DNA of 64,000 nt from Phocaeicola oris (GTDB taxonomy: Bacteria > Bacteroidota > Bacteroidia > Bacteroidales > Bacteroidaceae), in the NCBI RefSeq assembly GCF_021295095.1, contig NZ_JAJLQX010000002.1, forward strand, positions 1 to 64,000, in the 5' to 3' direction. The notes beneath the pieces were generated by a model that saw only the letters and a list, made by a program, of their open reading frames with translations, was not told the DNA's origin and made no database searches. A program made the translations under genes and the position numbers. Position 1 is the first letter of the stretch. Every line of letters starts with the position of its first letter. Of this stretch, positions 34,079-42,890 are shown piece after piece.

Positions 34079-35509
34079 CTAATATGTGGTATATAAAACT
34101 TGCATAGTCAGTTTATCCTTACCACCGACTAACTTAACGCCATTCATATTCAAATTGTTCTCCACAGCCACAATCGTTGCTTTAGGAGATGAAGATCGGT
34201 AGTAATACGAATAGTAGGAATTATTATTCGATTCAACTACCTCTACCGTAGATATGGGAATAAGTACTACCTTATTCCAATCCGGATTTTTAGCTGTCCA
34301 GTTCGGGTCACTCTTTTCTCCTGTTATTTTAGCATTGATACATCGTTGTACCAGTTGAGCTATATTTTTGAAATCATACGAGTTGGTGGCACTGCTATAC
34401 TGAGTGACAAAAGAGGTAAGGTTATCATACATCTTATTATCTTCAAAGAACGTGTACATCTCCGCCTTCCGTACCATCAGCAAATATTTTGGATTTCCCA
34501 ACTTATACTTTCCGGAACTGTAATCGTTATAACATTTGAAAGAAAGCACCGCGGCATTCAGTGAGTCGCGTTTATGCTCCTCATGTATATCCTGAATCGG
34601 TAATGTAGCCTCTGTTACAATTCCTGCGGGAGACTTAACGTATGTACATGAATTATCTTCCGCCAGCTGCTTCAACTTTTCCGAGTTCTTAAAATGGTTC
34701 GACTGAATAACTTCTTTCGTCGCGGAAAAATAAGTTGAGCCATATACCAAAGAATCACGTTTACCGGAACTGCTCTTGATGTAAGCCGAATAAGTCACAC
34801 CCAAATATATATTATCTATATAAAGAATACATCCGTCACCATTGGTACTATGAACATATACTCCCTTGAATACATTATTGATAAAAGTTTCAGCATTATG
34901 GAAATTTCTTTTATTTTCCAAATATTTATTATAAATGTGTTTACCTATTCCTTTATCTAATTTGACAGACTGAGACTTCACCCACGAACGTCCCTTATAT
35001 ATCGTATCGACAGCAAGGCCGGAAGCTGTCAAAGACTTCACACCGATAGGATCGGCGTCTTTATTATAATAAAAAGTAGGATTGAAACTTGTATAATATG
35101 TTTTTTTATCCTCTTCAGGAATGACCCTATTCAATGAATCAATCTGAACGCGAAGTGTCGCGGTGGAATCTCCGAAACATTTGGCATAACGGATAACCAG
35201 ATTCGTTCCAATTACTTCGTGTATCTCTTCAGGAAACTCGTAATCATCGGTACAACTGAACTGCGCAATAAAATCAGAAGAGAATTCACCATATTCCGGA
35301 TCGGTATACCGACCAAGATAAGGAGTATTCGACCGGGCAAAAACAGAATCAGCAAGCAAAGACCGCGTAATCACTGAATACGAAGAAACTCCCGATGGGA
35401 TAGAATCGTTTGCATTGATGGTAGTTTTACCAATATTCGGGGTAGAGTCGTCACAGCTATAAAAACCAACAACTGCTAATAATAAGGCGCACAAGTATTT
35501 AGCCTTCAT
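34079..35509 (-). CDS. DUF4270 domain lipoprotein
   Basis: A 476-residue lipoprotein: signal peptide with lipobox (YLCALLLAVVGFYSC, Cys about residue 19) followed by the DUF4270 start DSTPNIGKTTINANDSIPSG. The rest is beta-rich with many Tyr/Asn/Ser. It is anchored in the outer membrane; function unknown. In Bacteroides this gene regularly adjoins the glycogen synthase-like gene, as here (13-base gap), suggesting an operon. Confidence 0.85.
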   Translation of the reverse strand: MKAKYLCALLLAVVGFYSCDDSTPNIGKTTINANDSIPSGVSSYSVITRSLLADSVFARSNTPYLGRYTDPEYGEFSSDFIAQFSCTDDYEFPEEIHEVIGTNLVIRYAKCFGDSTATLRVQIDSLNRVIPEEDKKTYYTSFNPTFYYNKDADPIGVKSLTASGLAVDTIYKGRSWVKSQSVKLDKGIGKHIYNKYLENKRNFHNAETFINNVFKGVYVHSTNGDGCILYIDNIYLGVTYSAYIKSSSGKRDSLVYGSTYFSATKEVIQSNHFKNSEKLKQLAEDNSCTYVKSPAGIVTEATLPIQDIHEEHKRDSLNAAVLSFKCYNDYSSGKYKLGNPKYLLMVRKAEMYTFFEDNKMYDNLTSFVTQYSSATNSYDFKNIAQLVQRCINAKITGEKSDPNWTAKNPDWNKVVLIPISTVEVVESNNNSYYSYYYRSSSPKATIVAVENNLNMNGVKLVGGKDKLTMQVLYTTY

Positions 35510-35522
35510 TTGTTTATTCTAA

Positions 35523-36356
35523 TTATTTTTCTTTAGGTTTGGCACCGCAGACCTGCTCATAAAAATTTTCAAAAGCAGACACATACTTATCTTCCGACTG
35601 ATACTCCAGAACAGGAACACCTTTCTGTTTAGCGAATTCGATGGCACGTTGATCAACGCTCTCGCTGTTCTGAATTACTCCATCTGAATAAGAAATGGCC
35701 AATTTACACATTTCCGGATAATCAAACGGTGCTTTGATAATATCCTGTATCTCGTTTCTTTCTATTCCGCGCATAACCAGTTTATCAACCAAACGCTCGC
35801 CGAATGGTTTCGTAAAGCTGCTGCCGAACAGAGAATAGATTATCTTACAATTCTTGAATACAGGCTCATCGCTATAAACTTTCCTCAGATACATGGGTAA
35901 GAAAGCGCTCATCCAACCCTGACAATGAACGACATCGGGAGCCCAACGAAGTTTCTTCATGGTCTCCAACACGCCACGAGCATAAAATATAGCTCGCTCG
36001 TCGTTATCTTCATAATCTTCACCTTTTTCATCAACGGTCATTTTCCGTTTCTGAAAATAGTCATCGTTATCGATGAAATAAACCTGCATACGGGCAGCTT
36101 GAATAGAAGCAACTTTGATAATCAACGGATGATCGGTATCATCGATTATCAAATTCATTCCGGAAAGACGAATCACTTCATGCAACTGGTTTCTTCTTTC
36201 ATTCACAATGCCCCATTTTGGCATAAAAGTCCTTATTTCATGTCCATCATCCTGCACAGCCTGTGGAAGATTTCTTCCCATACGAGCCATTTCGGAATCG
36301 GAAACATACGGAGTAATTTCTTGAGTAACAAATAAAACTTTTTTTGCCTTCATCAT
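35523..36356 (-). CDS. Glycogen/starch synthase N-terminal-domain protein
   Basis: About 277 residues from ATG 36356 (MMKAKKVLFVTQEITPYV; the TTG further upstream is not needed). It covers only the N-terminal GT5 domain: RMGRNLPQAVQDDGHEIR, FMPKWGIVNERRNQLHEV and PDVVHCQGWMSAFLPMYL. The nucleotide-sugar-binding C-terminal half of normal synthases (about 470 residues) is absent. Bacteroides species all carry this short form next to DUF4270, so it is not a truncation artefact; its activity is unproven. Confidence 0.8.
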   Translation of the reverse strand: MMKAKKVLFVTQEITPYVSDSEMARMGRNLPQAVQDDGHEIRTFMPKWGIVNERRNQLHEVIRLSGMNLIIDDTDHPLIIKVASIQAARMQVYFIDNDDYFQKRKMTVDEKGEDYEDNDERAIFYARGVLETMKKLRWAPDVVHCQGWMSAFLPMYLRKVYSDEPVFKNCKIIYSLFGSSFTKPFGERLVDKLVMRGIERNEIQDIIKAPFDYPEMCKLAISYSDGVIQNSESVDQRAIEFAKQKGVPVLEYQSEDKYVSAFENFYEQVCGAKPKEK

Positions 36357-36377
36357 ATATTTTTCTCTTTTGTCGTA

Positions 36378-36385
36378 CAAAGATA
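36378..36385 (-). promoter_or_regulatory. -7 box for the glycogen synthase-like/DUF4270 operon
   Basis: On the minus strand TATCTTTG (36385-36378) matches TAnnTTTG, 22 bases before the ATG at 36356. No clear -33 motif. Confidence 0.6.
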
Positions 36386-36480
36386 GCTAAAATATAAGTA
36401 AGAATTGGTTTATTCTGCCAAATAATTACTAACAAAGTGTTAAGAATATGTATAAAACAACGTATTCCTTCAGAAGAACA

Positions 36481-36512
36481 TAAAAAAAGTCCGACTTTAC
36501 CTGCCGGACTTT
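36481..36512 (-). terminator. Intrinsic terminator after phosphohexomutase gene
   Basis: On the minus strand AAAGTCCG pairs with CGGACTTT (36486-36493 and 36505-36512) and is followed by a run of seven T. It lies 20 bases past the mutase stop codon. Confidence 0.8.
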
Positions 36513-36532
36513 CCTATTTTTACATGAAGTTA

Positions 36533-38275
36533 TTAAATGCCTAACGATTTGCGAACCGCTTCAATCTTCACATCAGCTGCCGAGTCAGCTGCTTCATACT
36601 CTTCTTCTTTCTTCATGGTGCCTTTTACCTCGATATAGAATTTAATCTTAGGTTCCGTACCACTCGGACGAACGGATACTTTGGTATGATCCTCAGTAAA
36701 CCACTGCAATACATTCGATGGCTCCGGCATAGCGATATCAGCCGTGTTACCATGATCATTAACTTTCAATGTCTTGTAATCCTTAGTAACTACCACCTTC
36801 GACCCTCCAATCTCCCGCGGAGGATTAGCACGGAAGTTATTCATCATTGCCTGAATCTGGTCGGCACCGCTCTTTCCCGGTTTAACAACGTTGATTGTGA
36901 ATTCCTTTGAGAATCCATATTCCATATAAATATCCATAAGAACATCGAACAACGTTTTACCATTATCTTTAGCCCAAGCACAAATCTCAGCCAACAGAGA
37001 ACAAGCAGATACAGAATCTTTATCACGAACAAAATCCTCTGCCAAGAATCCGTAACTCTCTTCACCGCCACCGATATACTGTTTCTCACCTTCAGAAATC
37101 AGAATCTCTCGAGCAATCCATTTAAAACCGGTGTAGCAGTCGCGCATCTCAATATGATACTTATCGGCAATTTGACGAACCATCTCTGTGGTTACAATGG
37201 TCTTAACAATAAATTCGTTGCCTTTCATCTTGCCCAACTTAACACGATTGGCTATTATATAATAAAGGAAGAGCAAACAGGTTTGATTGCCATTAATGAG
37301 TACCCATTCTCCTTTATTATTCTTGCAAGCCATACCTACACGGTCGGCGTCAGGATCGGAAGCCATAACAATATCGGCATCAATCTTCTTCGCTAAGTTA
37401 ATAGCTAATGTCAAAGCCTCAGCATTCTCTGGATTCGGACTAACCACTGTAGGGAAGTTACCATCTTTCACCATCTGTTCGGGAACACAATGAACGTTCT
37501 CAAATCCCCAGAGTTTTAATGACTGGGGAATCAGCATCATTCCTGTTCCGTGAAGCGGCGTATAAACGATACTCAAATCTTTTTGACGTTTGATAGCATC
37601 CGGATCAATGCAGATGGTATGTACTTTCTGAAGGTAAACATCATCAATATCCTTTCCGATAATGGTAATCAAATCTTTATTACCCTTAAATTTAACATCG
37701 TCGATCTTTACCTTATCCACCTCTGCTATGATGCCTTTATCGTGCGGAGTAAGTACTTGCGCACCATCTTCCCAATATGCCTTATAGCCATTATATTCTT
37801 TCGGATTATGACTGGCTGTAATGTTTACGCCTGCCTGACAATGCAAGTAACGGATAGCGAATGACATCTCGGGCGTAGGACGCATATCGTCAAACATATA
37901 GACTTTGATACCGTTTGCGGTGAAAACATCAGCAGCAGTCTGAGCAAACAGCAGACTGTTGTTACGACAGTCATAACCGATAGCTACACTGATTTCTTTG
38001 CGGTCTTTGAAATTCTTCAGAAGATAATTGGCAAAGCCCTGAGTAGCGGTACCAACCGTATAGATGTTCATACGGTTTGATCCGGCTCCCATGATACCAC
38101 GAAGTCCGCCGGTACCAAATTCCAAATCTTTATAGAAGGCCTCAATCAAGTTAGTCTTGTCAGGGTCTTCCAACATTTTCTTAACCTCAGCCTGATTATC
38201 AGCATCGTATGCAGGTGAAAGCCATGTCTGAGCTTTCGCTGTGCACTGTTCAATTAATTTTTCATTATTTTCCAT
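36533..38275 (-). CDS. Phosphoglucomutase/phosphomannomutase (alpha-D-phosphohexomutase)
   Basis: Interconverts hexose 1- and 6-phosphates, supplying glucose-1-P or mannose-1-P for glycogen and GDP-mannose. The 580-residue protein shows GLRGIMGAGSNRMNIYTV, the phosphoserine loop NITASHNPKEYNGYKAYW, the metal loop ASDPDADRVGMAC, sugar-binding IGGGEESYGFLAEDF and phosphate-binding VRPSGTEPKIKFYIEV. Length and order match the PgcA-type bacterial enzymes. Could provide precursor for the GDP-fucose pathway at 24.5 kb (inference). Confidence 0.93.
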   Translation of the reverse strand: MENNEKLIEQCTAKAQTWLSPAYDADNQAEVKKMLEDPDKTNLIEAFYKDLEFGTGGLRGIMGAGSNRMNIYTVGTATQGFANYLLKNFKDRKEISVAIGYDCRNNSLLFAQTAADVFTANGIKVYMFDDMRPTPEMSFAIRYLHCQAGVNITASHNPKEYNGYKAYWEDGAQVLTPHDKGIIAEVDKVKIDDVKFKGNKDLITIIGKDIDDVYLQKVHTICIDPDAIKRQKDLSIVYTPLHGTGMMLIPQSLKLWGFENVHCVPEQMVKDGNFPTVVSPNPENAEALTLAINLAKKIDADIVMASDPDADRVGMACKNNKGEWVLINGNQTCLLFLYYIIANRVKLGKMKGNEFIVKTIVTTEMVRQIADKYHIEMRDCYTGFKWIAREILISEGEKQYIGGGEESYGFLAEDFVRDKDSVSACSLLAEICAWAKDNGKTLFDVLMDIYMEYGFSKEFTINVVKPGKSGADQIQAMMNNFRANPPREIGGSKVVVTKDYKTLKVNDHGNTADIAMPEPSNVLQWFTEDHTKVSVRPSGTEPKIKFYIEVKGTMKKEEEYEAADSAADVKIEAVRKSLGI

Positions 38276-38303
38276 TTCAACTGATATTTAAAAATTTAAC
38301 TTT

Positions 38304-39956
38304 TTATTTCTTTATCTCTTTAGTCTTAAAGCGGTCGCCTGTCTCCTGAATGAGCTTACGCTGAAAATCTTCAGGATACCCCGGACGATATAGCGGAGTT
38401 GAATTTCCATCATCCGAATGCATGAATGATCCATCGGGATTGGTTTTCTTAACCACGCCGTCATTATATTTCACTATAATATATTTAGCCAAATCCATCC
38501 ATTCTTTCATCATATTCTGCGACATCATCTTAGAATAATTGGTTAGGAAAGCTTTTCCTTGCGCAGGATCTTTTTCAATCATATCCTTAGCCGTAGCCTC
38601 TATGCCCGACTGTTGACTGAAGTATGAATCTTCCAACTTATTTTGTACTGCACGCAAATCACCAATCATCAAATCGTAACGAGGGATAATCATGTCAGCC
38701 ACCCAATTGCATAACCAGAAAGCGTTATCGAAAGAGAAGGTATATGCGTTAGCATTCTTACCCGAGAAGCACTCAGGAACTTCAGTACAGCAGCAATAAA
38801 TAGGAACGTATGCTATCATATTAGCGTCATCATTTCCAAACCAAAGTACCCCTCCGACAGCATCCGGTAAATTAGCACGCATCTGCGCGACAAAAGTCCA
38901 TTCCGGTTGCTGAGTAGAGATAGGACGCTCATTGAAATACTCCTGACCGTCAACCTTAAAGCTCAGCGGAGACAGTCGATATGGTATATGGAACGGACCG
39001 GCAGCTACATCATGGGTGAAATCGAGTGGAGTTCCTTCATAATGGTCACGCATTGCATGCTGAATATCGCGTACAGAAAGTTTCTTCTCCGCATGGATAT
39101 AAAGTGGCATCGGTTCAGTGCTTTCTCCTTGGATATATGGAAGATACTGCTCACCAATAGTCTTATTGAACATATTGTAGAAACTCCATACACGGGCTTC
39201 ACAGTATCGGACACCACCAAAGTCCAATGGATTATATGCATCAGCAAAACTGAAATCTTTATTTAATCCGTCAAAATATCCTTTCTCACGAGCGAAAGAG
39301 ATAACATCGGGAGAGTACAGACAATTATCTTTATCGTCCATATTAAACTTATGAATACGACTCTGATTAGCATGAGCAGCTATACAATCGTCCGGTATGC
39401 GCACAGCAACCCATACTGCGCCCTTTGAGCCCGGTCCCTTGCCTATCATTTCCAGCATCCAAGCCTCATCAGGATCGGCAACAGAAAACGTTTCACCCTC
39501 GCTGTTATAGCCGTATTCTTTTACCAAATCGGTCATAATTTGAATGGCTTCCTTTGCGCTACGGGCACGTTGAAGAGTAATATAAATCAAACTTCCATAA
39601 TCAATAATGCCTTGCGGATCCACCAGCTCCTCACGACCACCCCAAGTAGTCTCTCCTATGGTAACTTGAAACTCATTCATGTTACCTATCACATTATAGG
39701 TTTGCGGAGCTTCTTTTATCTGCCCGCGAAATTTACCGGTTTCCCAGTCAAAAACATCTCGCATGGCATCTTTATCATGCATACCTGCGGCAAAATGGAA
39801 TAACGTACCAAAACTTCCATAAGAATCGGCAGAGTAGGAAACGATAACAGATCCGTCTGCAGAAGCTGACTTGCCAACAATAAAGTTAGTACAGGCGCTT
39901 GCCGGATAAATAGTTGCTATCATCAAAGCGGCACAAAGAATCAATTTGCTTTTCAT
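38304..39956 (-). CDS. C69 family dipeptidase
   Basis: A 550-residue exported N-terminal-nucleophile hydrolase. The signal peptide LILCAALMIATIYPASA is followed directly by CTNFIVGKSASADGS; the Cys becomes the catalytic N-terminal residue after cleavage. The following DGSVIVSYSADS and internal DEAWMLEMIGKGPGSKGAVW match PepD-type C69 (formerly U34) peptidases, which split dipeptides. Located in the periplasm or outside the cell. Bacteroides genomes encode several, probably for dietary peptide use. 29 bases precede the mutase start, so both may share a transcript. Confidence 0.9.
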   Translation of the reverse strand: MKSKLILCAALMIATIYPASACTNFIVGKSASADGSVIVSYSADSYGSFGTLFHFAAGMHDKDAMRDVFDWETGKFRGQIKEAPQTYNVIGNMNEFQVTIGETTWGGREELVDPQGIIDYGSLIYITLQRARSAKEAIQIMTDLVKEYGYNSEGETFSVADPDEAWMLEMIGKGPGSKGAVWVAVRIPDDCIAAHANQSRIHKFNMDDKDNCLYSPDVISFAREKGYFDGLNKDFSFADAYNPLDFGGVRYCEARVWSFYNMFNKTIGEQYLPYIQGESTEPMPLYIHAEKKLSVRDIQHAMRDHYEGTPLDFTHDVAAGPFHIPYRLSPLSFKVDGQEYFNERPISTQQPEWTFVAQMRANLPDAVGGVLWFGNDDANMIAYVPIYCCCTEVPECFSGKNANAYTFSFDNAFWLCNWVADMIIPRYDLMIGDLRAVQNKLEDSYFSQQSGIEATAKDMIEKDPAQGKAFLTNYSKMMSQNMMKEWMDLAKYIIVKYNDGVVKKTNPDGSFMHSDDGNSTPLYRPGYPEDFQRKLIQETGDRFKTKEIKK

Positions 39957-39984
39957 ATATTCTGTTATTTTATTTGTTTCTACA

Positions 39985-41682
39985 TTAAAAGGTATAGGTT
40001 TGCACGGTTTCGTTTCCGCAATGATCGGTTACGGAAACAACCATCTCATGCTTCATTCCTCGTTTTATTTTGTCAGGACGCTTATTCGATAGAATCGCGT
40101 TTTTAGCATTGTATCCGAAGAGGGCGAACTTTCCGTCAATTGTCACACGATAGTTTTTCACTCCTGTTCCTTTATCACTTACATGGAAACTAATCGCTCC
40201 TGCAGACCACTTGCCCCGATTACGTGGAGTAACCTTCGGACCAATGGTATCTATGGCTATCGTATATGTTCCAAGCTCACTGATATTCGTACTGACCCAA
40301 CCATCGGCATAAGTTCCTCCAACCGATTCGATTCGACCATTTTCCTTTCGGGCGATATAATACTTAGCAGTGTCCGCAACAGGCAAATGACGGACACCTA
40401 TCATCAACTTACACCTACCGTTCATGGGAACAGGCTCATCGTGCAACTGATAAGTAAAGCTGACAGCTGAAGAATCTCGGAGTACCTTGCATTTCAAGGC
40501 AATATCATCATATAACATTCCACGAGGAATCATCAACTCCATACCGGGCTCCTGAACTATATTCGATTGGTTCCAAGAAAGATAACATTCTGCCTCCGGA
40601 GTATAAGGCTCAATCTCCTGAGGGAGTCCATGAACCGTAAAGCGATACGTCGTTTTGTTTCCATAACCATCCTCCAGAATATACATAAAATTGTAATCTT
40701 TATCTTCATTGATCGTTACTATACCTCGCTCTTTTGCCTTAAGCAACGGCAACTTATTCCCCGGAAGAATATGCGAACGCATCACCCATCGGTTATGTTG
40801 TACATGTTCCTTATAATCTGTCCAAGCATTTATACCTCGATTATCCGCTCCGGTGAATTCCTCCACCGCGCTCTTGAATATCTCGGTGGTATCCATCATC
40901 AGCGTGACATATTTCACGCCGTAATTGTTCGCCGTTCCATCCATATAATCATTGGCACAGAGCCCGAACGCGATTTTCCCCCATGCCTGAATGGTATGCC
41001 CCAAATCCTTCAACGGAACAATAACATCCTGCCGACTGCCGTTTACTACTCCTTCTCCACACTGAGGATATATTTTTATACCGGTGGCACGAGGCGGAGT
41101 AGTATCTACTATATAATTTTTGAAATAAGGCATCGGATCAATCAATCTGCCATCGTCGGCATGTAATTCCATGTGGAGATGCGGTCCGAAAGAAAAGCCT
41201 TCGTTACCACTGAATGCAATAATATCGCCGGCCTTATAGTTTATCTGATTCGGCTCAAAACGTAAATCTACCTGAAAGGTCTCATGCTTGTACTGATACG
41301 CTTCGACTACCTTTTCCACTGCCGGAGCAAAGCGACTGATGTGTCCGTACACCGATGTGAAACCATTAGGATGCGTAATGTAAAGGGCTTGCCCGAAACC
41401 ACCATAACTGACAGTAGCACGGCTGACGTATCCATCGGCAACGCAATGGATGGCTTTCCCTACTACCCCTTCCGTCTTGATATCCAGTCCCCCATGCAAA
41501 TGCCCGCTGCGCAATTCACCGAAGTTGGCACTCAGCTTAAGGGAGAAATCAAAAGGCGATATATACTTTGTCCCTTCTTCCTGAGCTTTCAAAGGCACAA
41601 AGAAAAAACACAGCAGCCAGCCGGCTATTAAATATTTAAGACCCAACCTCATCCAATAATCCATTGATAAAAGTGACATCAA
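39985..41682 (-). CDS. M23 family metallopeptidase
   Basis: A 565-residue secreted zinc peptidase. After a signal sequence (LKYLIAGWLLCFFFVPLKAQ) the LytM domain occupies residues about 45-195: GHLHGGLDIKTEG (first His and Asp ligands), SVYGHISRFAP and GPHLHMELHADDGRLIDP (HxH). The long remainder is beta-sandwich-like. M23 enzymes cut peptidoglycan cross-bridges or act in envelope remodelling. Several Met codons occur near the start; the one shortly before the signal (MRLGLKYL) is as likely as 41682. Confidence 0.88.
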   Translation of the reverse strand: MMSLLSMDYWMRLGLKYLIAGWLLCFFFVPLKAQEEGTKYISPFDFSLKLSANFGELRSGHLHGGLDIKTEGVVGKAIHCVADGYVSRATVSYGGFGQALYITHPNGFTSVYGHISRFAPAVEKVVEAYQYKHETFQVDLRFEPNQINYKAGDIIAFSGNEGFSFGPHLHMELHADDGRLIDPMPYFKNYIVDTTPPRATGIKIYPQCGEGVVNGSRQDVIVPLKDLGHTIQAWGKIAFGLCANDYMDGTANNYGVKYVTLMMDTTEIFKSAVEEFTGADNRGINAWTDYKEHVQHNRWVMRSHILPGNKLPLLKAKERGIVTINEDKDYNFMYILEDGYGNKTTYRFTVHGLPQEIEPYTPEAECYLSWNQSNIVQEPGMELMIPRGMLYDDIALKCKVLRDSSAVSFTYQLHDEPVPMNGRCKLMIGVRHLPVADTAKYYIARKENGRIESVGGTYADGWVSTNISELGTYTIAIDTIGPKVTPRNRGKWSAGAISFHVSDKGTGVKNYRVTIDGKFALFGYNAKNAILSNKRPDKIKRGMKHEMVVSVTDHCGNETVQTYTF

Positions 41683-41714
41683 ATGTACAAAAACAACTGA
41701 TTCTTTTATTCTAT

Positions 41715-42332
41715 TTATTGTAATTCTTCACTCTTTATTCCTATGGCATGCAACACAGCAAAGCCCAATATCTCCCAATCAATGCTCTGTTCCTTTTTCG
41801 GAGGCTCCATCCCGAAAACTACTGCTCGGTCTTCAAGGTTATATTTTTTCAGTTCTTCATATATCCTTGCTCCGTAAGCCTGTTCATCCCCCACAATTAT
41901 CAGGTGTTTTACTTCTTCTGCATTCAATAGCAATTGCAGAGATTCCATGAAGAGTTCTTCGCGAGTAACCATATCCTGTGGACAGAACGCATTTAAGGTA
42001 AACTCCCCCAACTTGCTCTTGAAAGCCACGTTATCAAGCGATTTCTCCACATCCTGTGGAATAATATTCTCCAGCTTCCCTGATTGTCGGTCGTAAATAA
42101 GCAATGTCTGAATCGTCCTATCGCTTACCTCCTTCCCTTCCTCTGGACGAAGACCGGCGTCAAGTGACAATGCTTCAAGAAATAACGAGAAGTCGGCATT
42201 CGGCAAAGTTCTGTCAATTATCTTTGAAAAATAGGTAATCATCTCACCGGTTACTTTATCCGCGTAGGAAACATCCAAAAGAATAACGTTCTCTTCAAAT
42301 TTAACTTCCGGTCTCTCTATTTCTGGTATCAT
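41715..42332 (-). CDS. Conserved hypothetical protein (DUF6621-like)
   Basis: A 205-residue cytosolic protein with no membrane segments. It contains NVILLDVSYADKVTGEMITY near the start and LIIVGDEQAYGARIYEELKK near the end, suggesting an alpha/beta fold. Homologues are common in Bacteroides beside the M23 gene; I have only a tentative family name and no function. It has its own promoter at 42442-42473. Confidence 0.65.
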   Translation of the reverse strand: MIPEIERPEVKFEENVILLDVSYADKVTGEMITYFSKIIDRTLPNADFSLFLEALSLDAGLRPEEGKEVSDRTIQTLLIYDRQSGKLENIIPQDVEKSLDNVAFKSKLGEFTLNAFCPQDMVTREELFMESLQLLLNAEEVKHLIIVGDEQAYGARIYEELKKYNLEDRAVVFGMEPPKKEQSIDWEILGFAVLHAIGIKSEELQ

Positions 42333-42441
42333 AAGTATTCAAACATTTTTATTCTAAACGTTCCACTTGTATAGAATGTCATTAAAACAATGATAGGAAA
42401 TGACGAAAAGTCTCCCTTGCATTCTATTTTGAATTATTACG

Positions 42442-42473
42442 CAAAAATAGCAAATAAATGAAGAATTTTCAAA
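42442..42473 (-). promoter_or_regulatory. Full Bacteroidetes promoter for the DUF6621-like gene
   Basis: Minus strand: TTTG (42473-42470), 20-base spacer, TATTTTTG (42449-42442). Both elements match consensus. The transcript leader is about 100 bases. The rest of the gap 42474-42683 shows no gene. Confidence 0.75.
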
Positions 42474-42683
42474 GTTTACTACCTAAAACTGTAGAACCAA
42501 ATGATAAAAGGCAAGAATAGTTTCATTAAAATACATACGCAAAGGCTATGATGCTTTTTCACATCCTTCAAGCCTGATACGTGGAAAAATTCAATAAAAA
42601 ATAAAAGACCTTACAGTGTATTAAACGATGTTTTTATTTTGTCGTCAGGTTGTTTTAATTGGTCATAAAGAGAATTGGGGAAA

Positions 42684-42815
42684 GTGATACGTATGAGTTA
42701 ACCAACTCATACGCATGAACTGATCAACTCATACGCATGAACCGATCAACTCATACGCATGAATCAATCAACTCACGCGGATGACTTTTCATCTTCATAC
42801 GCATCGGTTCGGCAG
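42684..42815. repeat. Dispersed 22-bp-unit repeat family, copy C
   Basis: Four tandem units with CAACTCA starts at 42703, 42725, 42747 and 42769 (exact 22-bp period), core CAACTCATACGCATGA; the first is preceded by an inverted half TGATACGTATGAGTT, and the array ends near CGGTTCGGCAG. This is the best preserved array with the 4 bp between cores varying (ACTG, ACCG, ATCA). Confidence 0.9.
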
Positions 42816-42890
42816 TAGATACTCATGGTTGACAAAAAGCCTGCGTATCATCTTACAAAGAGATAGTGATACACGAAAAGACAGACTGGT

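Noticed and set aside
40567-41166. 199-codon plus-strand frame within the M23 gene
   Set aside because: Long but antisense to a gene with a clear LytM domain; Ile/Arg/His-rich composition is typical of a shadow frame.
42684-42815. Tandem 22-bp units resemble a CRISPR array
   Set aside because: The units are contiguous with only 4-6 variable bases between cores, no spacers of 25-40 bases, and no cas genes anywhere in the window.
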